Part shown: piece by piece, positions 56,411 to 64,000 of the stretch
Layout: every line of letters starts with the position of its first letter
Numbering within the stretch: position 1 is the first letter of the stretch
NCBI GenBank assembly: GCA_963827595.1
Contig: CAWHBT010000014.1
Coordinates: forward strand, 1-64,000
Length of the DNA: 64,000 nucleotides
Source of the DNA: DATEDA01 sp963827595
GTDB taxonomy: Bacteria; Pseudomonadota; Gammaproteobacteria; Burkholderiales; SG8-39
Direction of reading: 5' to 3'
Program-made: the position numbers and the translations under genes
Notes under the pieces: model-generated
Told to the model about the DNA's origin: nothing
The model's input: only the letters and a program-made list of their open reading frames with translations
The model's database searches: none

Positions 56411-57700
56411 ATGGCGGACCGCAAGTACGGCTTCGAGACGCTCGCGCTCCACGCGGGCCAGATCCCCGACGCGACGACCGGCGCGCGGGCCGCGCCCATC
56501 TACCAGACGACCTCGTTCGTCTTCGACTCGGCCGACCACGCCGCGAGCCTCTTCAACCTCCAGACATTCGGCAACGTCTACTCGCGGATCTCGAACCCGA
56601 CCCTGGCGGTGCTCGAGGAGCGCGTGGCGGCGCTCGAGGGCGGCCGGGCCGCGCTCGCGACCGCCACCGGCCAGGCGGCCGAGGCGGTGGCGATCATGAC
56701 GCTGCTCGAGGCGGGCGACCACGCGGTATCCGCGTCGACGCTGTATGGCGGCACCCACACGCTCCTCGGCGTCAACCTGAAGAAGCTCGGCATCGAAGCG
56801 ACGTTCGTCGACCCGGACGAGCCGGAGAACTTCCGCCGCGCGCTCACGAAGAAGACCAAGCTCCTCTACGCCGAGACGCTCGGCAACCCGTCGATCAACG
56901 TCGTCGACATCGCGGCGATCGGCGCGATCGCGAAGGAGGCCGGCATCCCGCTCGTGGTCGACAATACCGTGCCTTCGCCCTACCTCTGCCGGCCGCTCGA
57001 CTGGGGCGCCGACATCGTCGTCCACTCGGCGACCAAGTACATCGGCGGCCACGGCACGACGATGGGGGGCCTGATCGTCGAGTCGGGCAAGTTCCCCTGG
57101 GGGAACGGCAACTTCCCGGGCATGACCACGCCCTCCCCGGGCTACCACGGCGTGATCTTCCACGAGACGTTCGGCGACTTCGGGTTCACGATGCGCTGCC
57201 GGATGGAGACGATGCGCACCTTCGGGCCGACGCTCGCGCCGTTCAACGCCTGGTTGCTGCTCCAGGGGCTCGAGACGCTGCCGCTGCGCATGGAGCGCCA
57301 CTGCCAGAACGCGCTCGCGGTCGCGGAGTTTCTGCAGGGACACGCGCAGGTCGCGTGGGTGAACTACCCCGGGCTGCCCGGAAACAAGTACTACGAGCTG
57401 ACCCGCAAGTACCTGCCGAAGGGCGCGAGCGGGCTGCTGTCGTTCGGCATCAAGGGCGGCGCGCGGGCGGGCGAGCAGTTCATCGAGGCGGCGACCTTCA
57501 TGAGCCATCTCGCGAACATCGGCGACGCGAAGACGCTCGTGATCCACCCGGCCTCGACCACCCACCGGCAGATGTCGGAGGAGGAGCAGGCGAAGGCCGG
57601 CGTGACGCCCGACATGATCCGGATCTCGGTCGGGCTCGAGACGCTCGACGACATCCTGTGGGACATCGACCAGTCGCTGCGCGCCGCAGCGAAGGCGTAA
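56411..57700 (+). CDS. metY: O-acetylhomoserine (thiol)-lyase type PLP enzyme
   Basis: A 429-residue Cys/Met-metabolism PLP enzyme that makes homocysteine (or methionine) from O-acetylhomoserine and sulfide (or methanethiol). It begins YGFETLALHAGQIPDATTGARAAPIYQTTS, diagnostic for the MetY group. The PLP Lys is in HSATKYIGGHGTTMGG (Lys209), and RISNPTLAVLEERVAALEGG and NPSINVVDI (about 160) are conserved. The length is typical. It is co-transcribed with the CoA-binding protein and probably with the following alcohol dehydrogenase. Confidence 0.93.
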   Translation: MADRKYGFETLALHAGQIPDATTGARAAPIYQTTSFVFDSADHAASLFNLQTFGNVYSRISNPTLAVLEERVAALEGGRAALATATGQAAEAVAIMTLLEAGDHAVSASTLYGGTHTLLGVNLKKLGIEATFVDPDEPENFRRALTKKTKLLYAETLGNPSINVVDIAAIGAIAKEAGIPLVVDNTVPSPYLCRPLDWGADIVVHSATKYIGGHGTTMGGLIVESGKFPWGNGNFPGMTTPSPGYHGVIFHETFGDFGFTMRCRMETMRTFGPTLAPFNAWLLLQGLETLPLRMERHCQNALAVAEFLQGHAQVAWVNYPGLPGNKYYELTRKYLPKGASGLLSFGIKGGARAGEQFIEAATFMSHLANIGDAKTLVIHPASTTHRQMSEEEQAKAGVTPDMIRISVGLETLDDILWDIDQSLRAAAKA

Positions 57701-57723
57701 CGCCCGTCAGCGCGGAGATGAGC

Positions 57724-58791
57724 ATGATCAGCTACGACATCGTCGAGCACGGCAAGCCGCTGCAGCGCGCGGTGAGGGAAACGCCCAAGCCGAAGGGTTC
57801 CGAGGTGCTCGTTCGGGTGACCCGCTGCGGGGTGTGCCATTCGGACCTCCACATCTGGGACGGCTACTTCGATCTCGGCGGCGGCAAGCGCTTCTACGTG
57901 AAGGACCGCGGCTGCATCCCGCCGTTCACGCCCGGCCACGAGCCGTTCGGCGTGGTCGAGGCGCTGGGACCGGACGCGAAGGGCGTCGCGGTCGGCGCGA
58001 AGCGGATCGTCTTCCCCTGGATCGGCTGCGGCGAGTGCGCGATGTGCAAGGCGGAGCGGGACAACTACTGCACGGCGATGCGCTCGATCGGCGTCACCCG
58101 ACCGGGTGCGTATGCGTCCCACGTGCTCGTGCCGCACCCGAAGTACCTCGTCGACGCCGAGGGTCTCGACGACAGCTTCGCGGCCACGCTGGGCTGCTCC
58201 GGGATCACCACTTACAGCGCGATCAGGAAGCTGCCGCAGCTCGGCGAGCGGGAGTGGGTCGTCGTGCTCGGGTGCGGCGGCCTCGGGCTGATCGCGCTCT
58301 CGACGCTGCGGGCACTCGGGATCGAGCGCGTGATCGCCTGCGACATCGACGACGCCAAGTTCGCGGCCGCACGCGCCGCCGGGGTGCGGGAGACGGTGAA
58401 CTCGCGCGACCCGCAGGCCGCCCTCGCGGCGATCCAGAGACTCTCGGGCGGGGCGGTCGCCGGGGTGCTCGACTTCGTCGGCATGCCGGCGACGGCGAAC
58501 TTCGGGATCGCGGCGCTCGCGAAAGGCGGCCGCTACGTCCTGTGCGGCCTCTTCGGCGGGGAGATCACGCTGTCGCTCCCGCCGATCGCGCAGCGCGCGA
58601 TCGGGGTCGTCGGCTCGTACGTCGGGAACCTCCAGGAGCTGCGCGAGGTCGTCGAGCTCGCGAAGGAGGGCAAGCTGAAGCCGACGCCGGTCGAGACGCG
58701 CCCGCTGCGCGAGGCGAACCGCACGCTCGACGAGCTGAAGGCCGGCAAGATCCTCGGCCGGGTCGTCCTCGACGTGAACGAAAGTGCATGA
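57724..58791 (+). CDS. Zinc-dependent alcohol dehydrogenase
   Basis: A 355-residue medium-chain dehydrogenase. Of two in-frame ATGs (57718, 57724), the second lies 6 bp after GGAG and gives the familiar MISYDIVEHGKPL start. Catalytic zinc: CGVCHSDLHIWDG near residue 35 and GHEPFGVVE; structural zinc: CGECAMCKAERDNYC near 99-113. The nucleotide-binding motif VLGCGGLGLIALSTL is near 180. It lies 23 bp after metY. The stop codon is within the dispersed 36-bp repeat copy B. Confidence 0.9.
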   Translation: MISYDIVEHGKPLQRAVRETPKPKGSEVLVRVTRCGVCHSDLHIWDGYFDLGGGKRFYVKDRGCIPPFTPGHEPFGVVEALGPDAKGVAVGAKRIVFPWIGCGECAMCKAERDNYCTAMRSIGVTRPGAYASHVLVPHPKYLVDAEGLDDSFAATLGCSGITTYSAIRKLPQLGEREWVVVLGCGGLGLIALSTLRALGIERVIACDIDDAKFAAARAAGVRETVNSRDPQAALAAIQRLSGGAVAGVLDFVGMPATANFGIAALAKGGRYVLCGLFGGEITLSLPPIAQRAIGVVGSYVGNLQELREVVELAKEGKLKPTPVETRPLREANRTLDELKAGKILGRVVLDVNESA

Positions 58792-58820
58792 GCGCGCCGG
58801 GCCGCCCCAAGCGCGAATCC
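58785..58820 (+). repeat. Dispersed 36-bp repeat, copy B
   Basis: Matches 50936-50971 at 34 of 36 bases, direct orientation, 7849 bp away. It begins inside the last three codons of the alcohol dehydrogenase gene and its ATG overlaps that stop (ATGA). Read on from there, MSAPGRPKRESLTRSDKVAQ forms a short frame ending just at the start of the gamma-glutamyltransferase-like gene (58847). Confidence 0.85.
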
Positions 58821-58846
58821 TTGACGCGCAGCGACAAGGTAGCCCA

Positions 58847-60445
58847 ATGAGCGAGATGAGCTTCGCCGACTGGACCTCTGCTTACCCCACCGCCCGCCGC
58901 CCGACGCTGGCGGCGAACGTGGTGTCCACGTCGCAGCCCCTCGCCGCGCAGGCAGGGCTGCGGATGCTGCTCGACGGCGGCAACGCGATGGACGCCGCGC
59001 TCGCGGCTGCGATCGCGCTCACGATCGTCGAGCCGATCTCGAACGGCATCGGCTCGGATCTGTTCGCAATCGTGTGGGACGGAGCCGACCTGCACGGCCT
59101 GAACGCTTCCGGCCGCTCGCCGGCGGCGTGGACGCCCGAATACTTCGCCCGCGAGAAGGCCATCCCGCAGCGCGGCTGGAACAGCGTGAGCGTACCCGGT
59201 GCGGTCGCCGCCTGGGTCGACCTCTCGGAGCGCTTCGGGCAGCTGCCGTTCGAGCGGCTGTTCGAGCCCGCGATCGACTATGCGTTCAACGGCTTCCTCG
59301 TGTCGCCGTTCGTCGCCCGCCGCTGGGCCTCGCAGGTCCCGGAGCTGCGCGACCGGCCCGGTTTCGCCCAGGCCTTCCTGCCGGGAGGCAGGGCGCCGCG
59401 GGCCGGCGAGAAGTTCGTCTTCCGCGACGCCGCGGCCGCTCTCGAGCTGATCGCGGAGAGCCGCGGCAAAGCCTTCTACCACGGCGAGCTCGCCGCGAAG
59501 ATCGAAGCGCATGCCGCGGCGTGCGACGGCGCGATGACCCGCGACGACCTCGCGGCGCACGCGAACGACTGGGTCGGGACGATCGCGCAGGACTATCGCG
59601 GTTACACCGTGCACGAGATCCCGCCGAACGGGCAGGGCATCGTCTGCCTCATGGCGCTCGGGATCCTGTCGAACTTCGAGGTCGCGCGTTATCCGGTGGA
59701 CTCGCCGGACAGCGTCCACCTCCAGCTCGAGGCGGTGAAGCTCGCGTTCGCCGACGCGCGCCGCTTCGTCGCCGATGCAACGGCAATGGACGTGACGGCG
59801 GCGGCGCTGCTCGACGCCGACTACCTGAAGTCGCGGGCAAAGCTCATCGATATGCAGCGCGCACAGGACTTCGGCCACGGCGCGCCGCCCCGGGGCGGAA
59901 CGATCTATCTCACCGCGGCCGACGCGCAAGGGATGATGGTGTCGCTGATCCAGTCGAACTACATGGGATTCGGCTCGGGCGTCGTCGTCCCCGGCGCCGG
60001 CATCAGCCTGCAGAACCGCGGCGCGGGCTTCGTGCTGCAGTCGGGTCACCCGAACTGCGTCGCGCCCCGGAAGCGCCCGTACCACACGATCATTCCCGCC
60101 TTCGTGACCAAGGGTGGCGCGCCGGTGATGACCCTGGGCCTGATGGGCGGGACCATGCAGCCGCAGGGCCACACCCAGCTCATGGTGCGCATGGCCGACT
60201 ACGGGCAGTCGCCGCAGACGGCGATCGACGGGCCGCGCTTCCGCTCGGTGAGCGGGCTCGACATCAACGTCGAGCGCGAGTTTCCGCCGGCGACGCTCGC
60301 CGAGCTCGAGCGGCGCGGCCACCGCATCCTGCAGATCGGCGAGGCGTACATGGACTTCGGCTGCGCGCAGATCGCGCTCAAGGTCGACGGCGGCTACGCC
60401 GCGGCGTCCGACCCGCGGCGCGATTCGCTCGCAGTGGGGTTCTAG
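58847..60445 (+). CDS. Gamma-glutamyltransferase-like Ntn hydrolase
   Basis: A 532-residue member of the GGT/cephalosporin acylase family. The ATG at 58847 begins MSEMSFADWTSAYPTARRP; there is no signal peptide, so unlike classical periplasmic Ggt it should be cytoplasmic. MLLDGGNAMDAALAAAIALT and VEPISNGIGSDLFAIVW (about 40-78) are the family's opening. The autocatalytic cleavage site precedes Thr352 in RGGTIYLTAAD, and PHTI-like RPYHTIIPAF and GLMGGTMQPQGHTQLMVRM are in the small subunit. These shorter forms act on unknown gamma-glutamyl or amide substrates. It is 55 bp behind the alcohol dehydrogenase. Confidence 0.88.
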   Translation: MSEMSFADWTSAYPTARRPTLAANVVSTSQPLAAQAGLRMLLDGGNAMDAALAAAIALTIVEPISNGIGSDLFAIVWDGADLHGLNASGRSPAAWTPEYFAREKAIPQRGWNSVSVPGAVAAWVDLSERFGQLPFERLFEPAIDYAFNGFLVSPFVARRWASQVPELRDRPGFAQAFLPGGRAPRAGEKFVFRDAAAALELIAESRGKAFYHGELAAKIEAHAAACDGAMTRDDLAAHANDWVGTIAQDYRGYTVHEIPPNGQGIVCLMALGILSNFEVARYPVDSPDSVHLQLEAVKLAFADARRFVADATAMDVTAAALLDADYLKSRAKLIDMQRAQDFGHGAPPRGGTIYLTAADAQGMMVSLIQSNYMGFGSGVVVPGAGISLQNRGAGFVLQSGHPNCVAPRKRPYHTIIPAFVTKGGAPVMTLGLMGGTMQPQGHTQLMVRMADYGQSPQTAIDGPRFRSVSGLDINVEREFPPATLAELERRGHRILQIGEAYMDFGCAQIALKVDGGYAAASDPRRDSLAVGF

Positions 60446-60625
60446 CCCGCAGCGTTCGCCGGGCTGCTTCGCCGCCGAGCCTAGGGTTCCCATCCAAAGC
60501 GGCGCCGCGCGTCCGCGCACGGCGCGCATCGGCGTTGTTGCAGGGATCACGCCGCGAGGCGTAATCTTCCGTCCGCCACTGCGCCCGGCAGTGCGGTCCC
60601 AGACTACAAACCGAAGGAGGGCACG

Positions 60626-61495
60626 ATGAGGGGATGGGGATTGATCGGTGCTTTGTCCGCTGCGTCCATTTTGTGCGGTGGAATCGCGGCGGCCGTCGCC
60701 GCGGAGCCGAAAGTCATCGCGACGCCGCCGCAGAAGATCGGCAACGGGTCGGCCAGGGCCTACGTCGCGCTGGACGCGAACGGAAGCTTGCTCGCGCTAG
60801 GAGTGAGCCTCGATAAGGGCGTGCTGGAAGGCTTGCCCAAGGAGCCGGACCTCACGAGCCGATGCTTCGACAAGGACGGCAACGGAAAGATGGACATGCA
60901 CGAATGCATCGGGGACTACAACCGCATCTTCACGTTTGAAGGTGAGGCCGCGAAGGCGGTCGCACCGTTCAAATGGGTGAGCCTCAACTGGAACCCGCAT
61001 GGCCACCCCCCGCCCGCCCCGCCGCCCTGGGCGGTGCCCCATTTCGATTTCCACTTCTACATCGCCGAGCGAGACGCGGTGAAGGCACTCCGGCCGGGCT
61101 CCTGCGGCGAGCTGATCGATTGCGATGATTTCAAGAAAGCGACCAAGCCGGTGCCGGCCAAGTACATCCATCGCGACCACATCAACGTCGATGCGGCGGT
61201 GCCGGACATGGGCAATCACCTGATCAATTCAAAGTCGCCGGAGCTCGCGCCGAAAGGCCCCCCGTTCACCCATACGTTCATCTTCGGGGCCTACGACGGG
61301 CACATCACGTTCCTCGAGCCGATGGTCACCCACGCCTATCTCGCCAGCAATCCCAGCATGTGCGCGCCCATCAAGCAGCCCGACGCATGGGAAGTCGCCG
61401 GCGCCTATCCGACCAAGTACTGCGTCCGGTCTCTGGATCAGGTGGGCAGGTACACGGTCTCGATCGAAGAGTTCGTGGCGCGGCCCGCGCAATGA
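60626..61495 (+). CDS. Secreted TTHB210-like (DUF5602) protein with EF-hand-like loop
   Basis: A 289-residue exported protein with GGAGGG before the ATG. The signal peptide ends AVAAE at about residue 26. LLALGVSLDKGVLEGLPKEP is followed by the 12-residue loop DKDGNGKMDMHE (residues 82-93), which fits the EF-hand calcium loop exactly. Then VSLNWNPHGHPPPAP and VPHFDFHFYIAERD (about 115-150) mark the TTHB210-like domain; the clustered His and Asp suggest a metal site. Later, FIFGAYDGHITFLEPMVTHAYL and a Cys pair near the end. Function unknown. It converges on the beta-lactamase-family gene. Confidence 0.7.
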   Translation: MRGWGLIGALSAASILCGGIAAAVAAEPKVIATPPQKIGNGSARAYVALDANGSLLALGVSLDKGVLEGLPKEPDLTSRCFDKDGNGKMDMHECIGDYNRIFTFEGEAAKAVAPFKWVSLNWNPHGHPPPAPPPWAVPHFDFHFYIAERDAVKALRPGSCGELIDCDDFKKATKPVPAKYIHRDHINVDAAVPDMGNHLINSKSPELAPKGPPFTHTFIFGAYDGHITFLEPMVTHAYLASNPSMCAPIKQPDAWEVAGAYPTKYCVRSLDQVGRYTVSIEEFVARPAQ

Positions 61496-61558
61496 GCCCG
61501 AGCGCGGGGGAGCCATCGCAGCGCCCCGCTCCGCGATCCCGCAGGGAGGCGGGAGAAG

Positions 61559-61702
61559 TAGAGCGGCGTCGCCCGGGCGTGCAGCACCGCCGCTCGGCCG
61601 CCGCGCACCGCCGCGAGGCAGCGCTCAATCGCGGCCGGGACGGCATCGGGATCGCTCACGAGCTCGCCGTGCGCGCCGGCCGCCGCGGCGAGCTGCGCGA
61701 AG
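61559..61702 (-). pseudogene. Duplicated 3' end of a ThDP-enzyme gene (copy 1)
   Basis: These 144 bp match 63246-63389, the 3' end of the ThDP-enzyme gene at the right edge, at about 135 of 144 positions and in the same orientation. In translation it reads FAQLAAAAGAHGELVSDPDA and on to VLHARATPL, but the stop is changed to a Tyr codon. It is not attached to any gene; similarity ends at 61702, five bases from the stop of the beta-lactamase-family gene. Confidence 0.85.
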
Positions 61703-61706
61703 GACT

Positions 61707-63014
61707 TCAGTCCGTGACCGCCTGATACACCAGCTGCTTGACGAGCTTTCGGAAGTAGGCCCGCTGCGGGCTCGCCGCCTGCGTCATCAGCACCGCCGTC
61801 AGCTGCTCCTTCGGGTCCACCCAAAAGTATGTGCCGGCGTAGCCGGCCCACATGTATTCGCCGGCGGAACCCGGCACGCCTGCGACCCCGTCGCCCGTGC
61901 GCACCGCGAAGCCGAGCCCGAAGCTGTAGCCCTTGGTGCCGAGCAGCAGCTCGCCCGGCTGCGGGGTCTGGATGATGAAGTTGCCGAGGTGGTCGGAGGT
62001 CATGAGCTTGATGGTGGTGCGGCTCATCACGCGCACGCCGTCCAGCGTGCCACCGTTCATCAACATCTGGCAGAAGCGGAGGTAGTCGGCCGCCGTGGAC
62101 ACGGCGCCCGCGCCGCCCGAAGCGTTCTTGGGCGGCGAAGACACGTCGATTAGCGGGAAGGCGCGCCCGGCGAAGCGGTCCTTCTCCAGCGACTCTGCGA
62201 GCCGCGGCGTCTTGGCCGCCGGCACCCAGAACCCCGAGTCCTTCATCTTAAGCGGCTTGAAGAGGCGCTCCTCCAGGAAATCCGCCAGGCTCTTGTCGGA
62301 AGCGCGCTCCACCACGCGGCCCAGCATGTCCGAGGACAGGCTGTAGTGCCAGGTTGTGCTCGGCTGGAACGCGAGCGGCACGGTGGCCATCTTCTCGATC
62401 TGCTCGGGGGGCGTGAGATTGCGCGCCTCGTAGTCCATGTCCTTGCGGTAGACGCCGATCCGCTCGAGGCCCTCCTTTACCGGTGCGTTGGTGGTGATCT
62501 CGCCGTACGCGAGGCCAGAGGTGTGGCGCAGGAGATCCTGCACCGTCATCTGCCGCTCCTGCGGCACGAGCGCATACGTAATGTTGCCCGCCGCGTCCTT
62601 GGTCGGCACGCTCACCTGCAGCTTGTCGAAGCCCGGCAGGTACTTGCTCACGGGGTCGGTGAGTTGGATCACGCCATCCTCGACCAGCATCATCGCCGCC
62701 ACCGACACGAACGGCTTCGTCATCGAGTAGATGCGGAAGACGGCCTCCGGCGTCATCTTCGTGGAGACCGTCTGCATGCCGACCGCGTCCTGGTAGACGA
62801 GCTTGCCCTTCCTCGCCACCATCACGACGGCGCCGCGAAAACTGCCGTCCGCGACCTCCTTCTTGAGAACCTCGCCGACCTTCGCGAGGTTCTTGGTGGA
62901 CATCCCCACCTGCTCGGGCTTCGCCACGGGCAGCGGCTGCGCTCCCAGGCCCCAAGCGAAAAGTACGAGCAGCAATCCGGTGCAGGCCGGGCCAACACGT
63001 AGCATCGACGTCAT
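61707..63014 (-). CDS. Serine beta-lactamase-family hydrolase (class C/EstB-like)
   Basis: A 435-residue secreted hydrolase. The ATG at 63014 follows GGGGGAGG and starts a signal peptide ending GLGAQ (about 26); an upstream ATG at 63074 would destroy it. The active-site SMTK (Ser97-Lys100) is in VFRIYSMTKPFVSVAAMMLV. The Tyr motif is HYSLSSDMLGRVVE rather than YSN, as in many esterases of this family. RHTSGLAYG and GGAGAVSTAADYLRFCQMLMNGG are typical. True antibiotic hydrolysis is unlikely; an esterase or peptidase is as probable. The gene is bracketed by a 144-bp direct repeat, suggesting it was inserted. Confidence 0.88.
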   Translation of the reverse strand: MTSMLRVGPACTGLLLVLFAWGLGAQPLPVAKPEQVGMSTKNLAKVGEVLKKEVADGSFRGAVVMVARKGKLVYQDAVGMQTVSTKMTPEAVFRIYSMTKPFVSVAAMMLVEDGVIQLTDPVSKYLPGFDKLQVSVPTKDAAGNITYALVPQERQMTVQDLLRHTSGLAYGEITTNAPVKEGLERIGVYRKDMDYEARNLTPPEQIEKMATVPLAFQPSTTWHYSLSSDMLGRVVERASDKSLADFLEERLFKPLKMKDSGFWVPAAKTPRLAESLEKDRFAGRAFPLIDVSSPPKNASGGAGAVSTAADYLRFCQMLMNGGTLDGVRVMSRTTIKLMTSDHLGNFIIQTPQPGELLLGTKGYSFGLGFAVRTGDGVAGVPGSAGEYMWAGYAGTYFWVDPKEQLTAVLMTQAASPQRAYFRKLVKQLVYQAVTD

Positions 63015-63108
63015 GGCTTCCTCCCCCAGGATGTACTTCAGGAGGGACATTGAGCCAGGAGTGCACCGCAGCAATCAAGCTCCAAGGCACGACCAGCGTT
63101 CGGCGCCC

Positions 63109-63237
63109 TCAGCGTGCCTGCATGTCGATCCAGCGCGGCTGCCCGTGCGCCATCTCTGCGATACGGAGCCCCAGCTCGCCCTGCAGCTTGCGGTGTCGAG
63201 CACCTAGGAAAGGATGAACACGCGGCGAAAACGCGCC
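63109..63237 (-). pseudogene. Orphan C-terminal coding fragment
   Basis: An open stretch of 42 codons on the minus strand with no start codon reads GARHRKLQGELGLRI, then AEMAHGQPRWIDMQAR and a TGA stop at 63109-63111. The amino-acid composition and codon use look coding, unlike the other frames. It directly follows the ThDP-enzyme stop. No family is recognised; it may be the tail of a gene whose front was lost with the rearrangement that placed the beta-lactamase-family gene here. Confidence 0.35.
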
Positions 63238-63244
63238 GGCTCAC

Positions 63245-64000
63245 CTAGAGCGGCGTCACGCGCGCGTGCAGCACCGCCGCCCGGCCGCCGCGCACCGCCG
63301 CGAGGCAGCGCTGGATCGCGGTCGGAACGGCATCGGGATCGGTCACGAGCTCGCCGTGCGCGCCGGCCGCCGCGGCGAGCTGCGCGAAGTTCATCTCCGG
63401 CTCGAGCAGCGCCGCGTAGTCGCTCGCCGCCTTCGCGTCGCCGTCCGGGTAGACGCGCAGCGTCGCCTCTTTCACCGCCGCCCAGCCGCCGTTGTCGAGC
63501 ACGACGGTGAAGATCGGCAGGCCGTATTGCTTCGCCACCGCGTACACCGACGCGGGGTTGCAGAAGTAGAAGCTGCCGTCGCCGCAGATCTGCACCACCG
63601 TGCGGTCGGGCCGCGCCAGCTTGACCCCGAGCGCCGTGCCGCCGGAGAAGCCGAGCCCGCCGCCCGCGAGCCCGATCACCGTGCCGGGCTTCGTGCGCGG
63701 GATCTGGTGGAACACCGCGAGCGTGTTGCGGATCGCCTCGTTCAGCACGATGTCGTCCGGATCCATCGCCCGGCCGATCTCGGCGCACAGGTACTGGGGG
63801 TTGATCCGCCCGTTCGCTCCCTTGTCCGCGGCGGCCTTCGCGATGCCCGCCATCCGGACCGCATGCTCCTTGGCGAGTGCCGCGACGCGCTGCGCCGCTG
63901 CGGCCCGGTGAGCGGCAGTCGCCTTCGCCTTGAGCGCCTCCACGAGCTGCGCGAGGATCCGGCAGCTGTCGCCCTGGAGGCGCAGGTTCGCCGCGAATCC
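63245..64000 (-). CDS. Thiamine-diphosphate enzyme (C-terminal part, runs off the window)
   Basis: The last 251 residues of a second acetolactate synthase-like protein; the frame is open to the right edge. The PP domain has INPQYLCAEIGRAMDPDDIV, GLAGGGLGFSGGTALGVKLA, and the ThDP motif ICGDGSFYFCNPASVYAVAK with LDNGGW replacing the usual NN. Such enzymes decarboxylate or carboligate 2-keto acids; the identity cannot be settled from this part. Its sequence differs strongly from the ThDP enzyme at 51684-53366. The last 48 codons are duplicated at 61559-61702. Confidence 0.85.
   Translation of the reverse strand, partial: GFAANLRLQGDSCRILAQLVEALKAKATAAHRAAAAQRVAALAKEHAVRMAGIAKAAADKGANGRINPQYLCAEIGRAMDPDDIVLNEAIRNTLAVFHQIPRTKPGTVIGLAGGGLGFSGGTALGVKLARPDRTVVQICGDGSFYFCNPASVYAVAKQYGLPIFTVVLDNGGWAAVKEATLRVYPDGDAKAASDYAALLEPEMNFAQLAAAAGAHGELVTDPDAVPTAIQRCLAAVRGGRAAVLHARVTPL
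63246..63389. repeat. 144-bp direct repeat flanking the beta-lactamase-family gene (copy 2)
   Basis: This copy lies inside the ThDP-enzyme gene (its 3' end including the stop) and pairs with 61559-61702. I counted nine mismatches and no gaps. The copies are 1687 bp apart, start to start, with the beta-lactamase-family gene and the orphan fragment between. Confidence 0.85.

Noticed and set aside
61707..63014. Antibiotic-resistance beta-lactamase
   Set aside because: The SMTK motif is present but YSN is replaced by YSL and the family is dominated by esterases and peptidases; resistance cannot be claimed.

Overview
The window is strongly GC-rich DNA from a proteobacterium, most likely a betaproteobacterium of the Burkholderiales type. 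This rests on gene content and order: fmdB, a DUF502 membrane protein and aspS in a row; a Bug-type tripartite-tricarboxylate receptor standing alone; a gltIJKL amino-acid ABC transporter; and a YajR-like MFS gene next to ssb. No rRNA, tRNA, CRISPR array or complete insertion sequence was seen.

Layout. 0-3.2 kb (minus): fmdB, DUF502, aspS and the start of a secreted ribonuclease. 3.6-6.8 kb: a lipoprotein DUF1800 / Tat-exported DUF1501 pair behind a promoter with operator-like palindromes. 6.8-17.6 kb: a compact twelve-gene type II secretion operon, gspG-H-I-J-K-L-M-N-C-D-E-F, closed by an intrinsic terminator; GspN is unusually short. 17.8-21.2 kb: a di-heme oxidoreductase, then a subtilisin-like protease with a Gly-rich/Cys/hydrophobic/Arg C-terminal tail, overlapping a small CPBP glutamic intramembrane protease. 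This looks like a C-terminal sorting signal and its dedicated processing enzyme, next to the secretion machine that could export it. 21.3-29.2 kb: pcm, a SMUG1-like uracil-DNA glycosylase, an MscS channel, then a 1075-residue ATPase/BTAD regulator followed by an FAD oxidoreductase and a four-helix membrane protein. The upstream regions of both latter genes carry three GTRA boxes at exact 11-bp spacing, a likely operator for the regulator.

29.4-34.2 kb: an operon for a 2-hydroxyacyl-CoA dehydratase/benzoyl-CoA reductase-like system with a double-ASKHA activase. 34.3-41.3 kb: BON lipoprotein, guanine deaminase, ssb, MFS and uvrA. 41.4-47.6 kb: Bug receptor, RDD protein, zinc alcohol dehydrogenase, PhoX phosphatase and type 2 NADH dehydrogenase. 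47.7-50.9 kb: gltIJKL with a recognisable promoter and an intercistronic hairpin. 51.2-55.8 kb (minus): aldehyde dehydrogenase, NIPSNAP-like protein, cupin-like protein and a ThDP enzyme in one tight transcription unit. 55.9-60.4 kb (plus): CoA-binding protein, MetY-type enzyme, zinc alcohol dehydrogenase and gamma-glutamyltransferase-like protein. 60.6-64 kb: a secreted EF-hand-like protein and a serine beta-lactamase-family gene flanked by a 144-bp direct repeat of the 3' end of a second ThDP enzyme gene, which runs off the window.

Quality warning. Many genes that should be intact (aspS, uvrA, gltI, the aldehyde dehydrogenase and others) are interrupted by single-base frame changes, often in short G or C runs. 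The whole gsp operon is clean. These breaks look like sequence or assembly errors rather than real pseudogenes, so products are described across the breaks.
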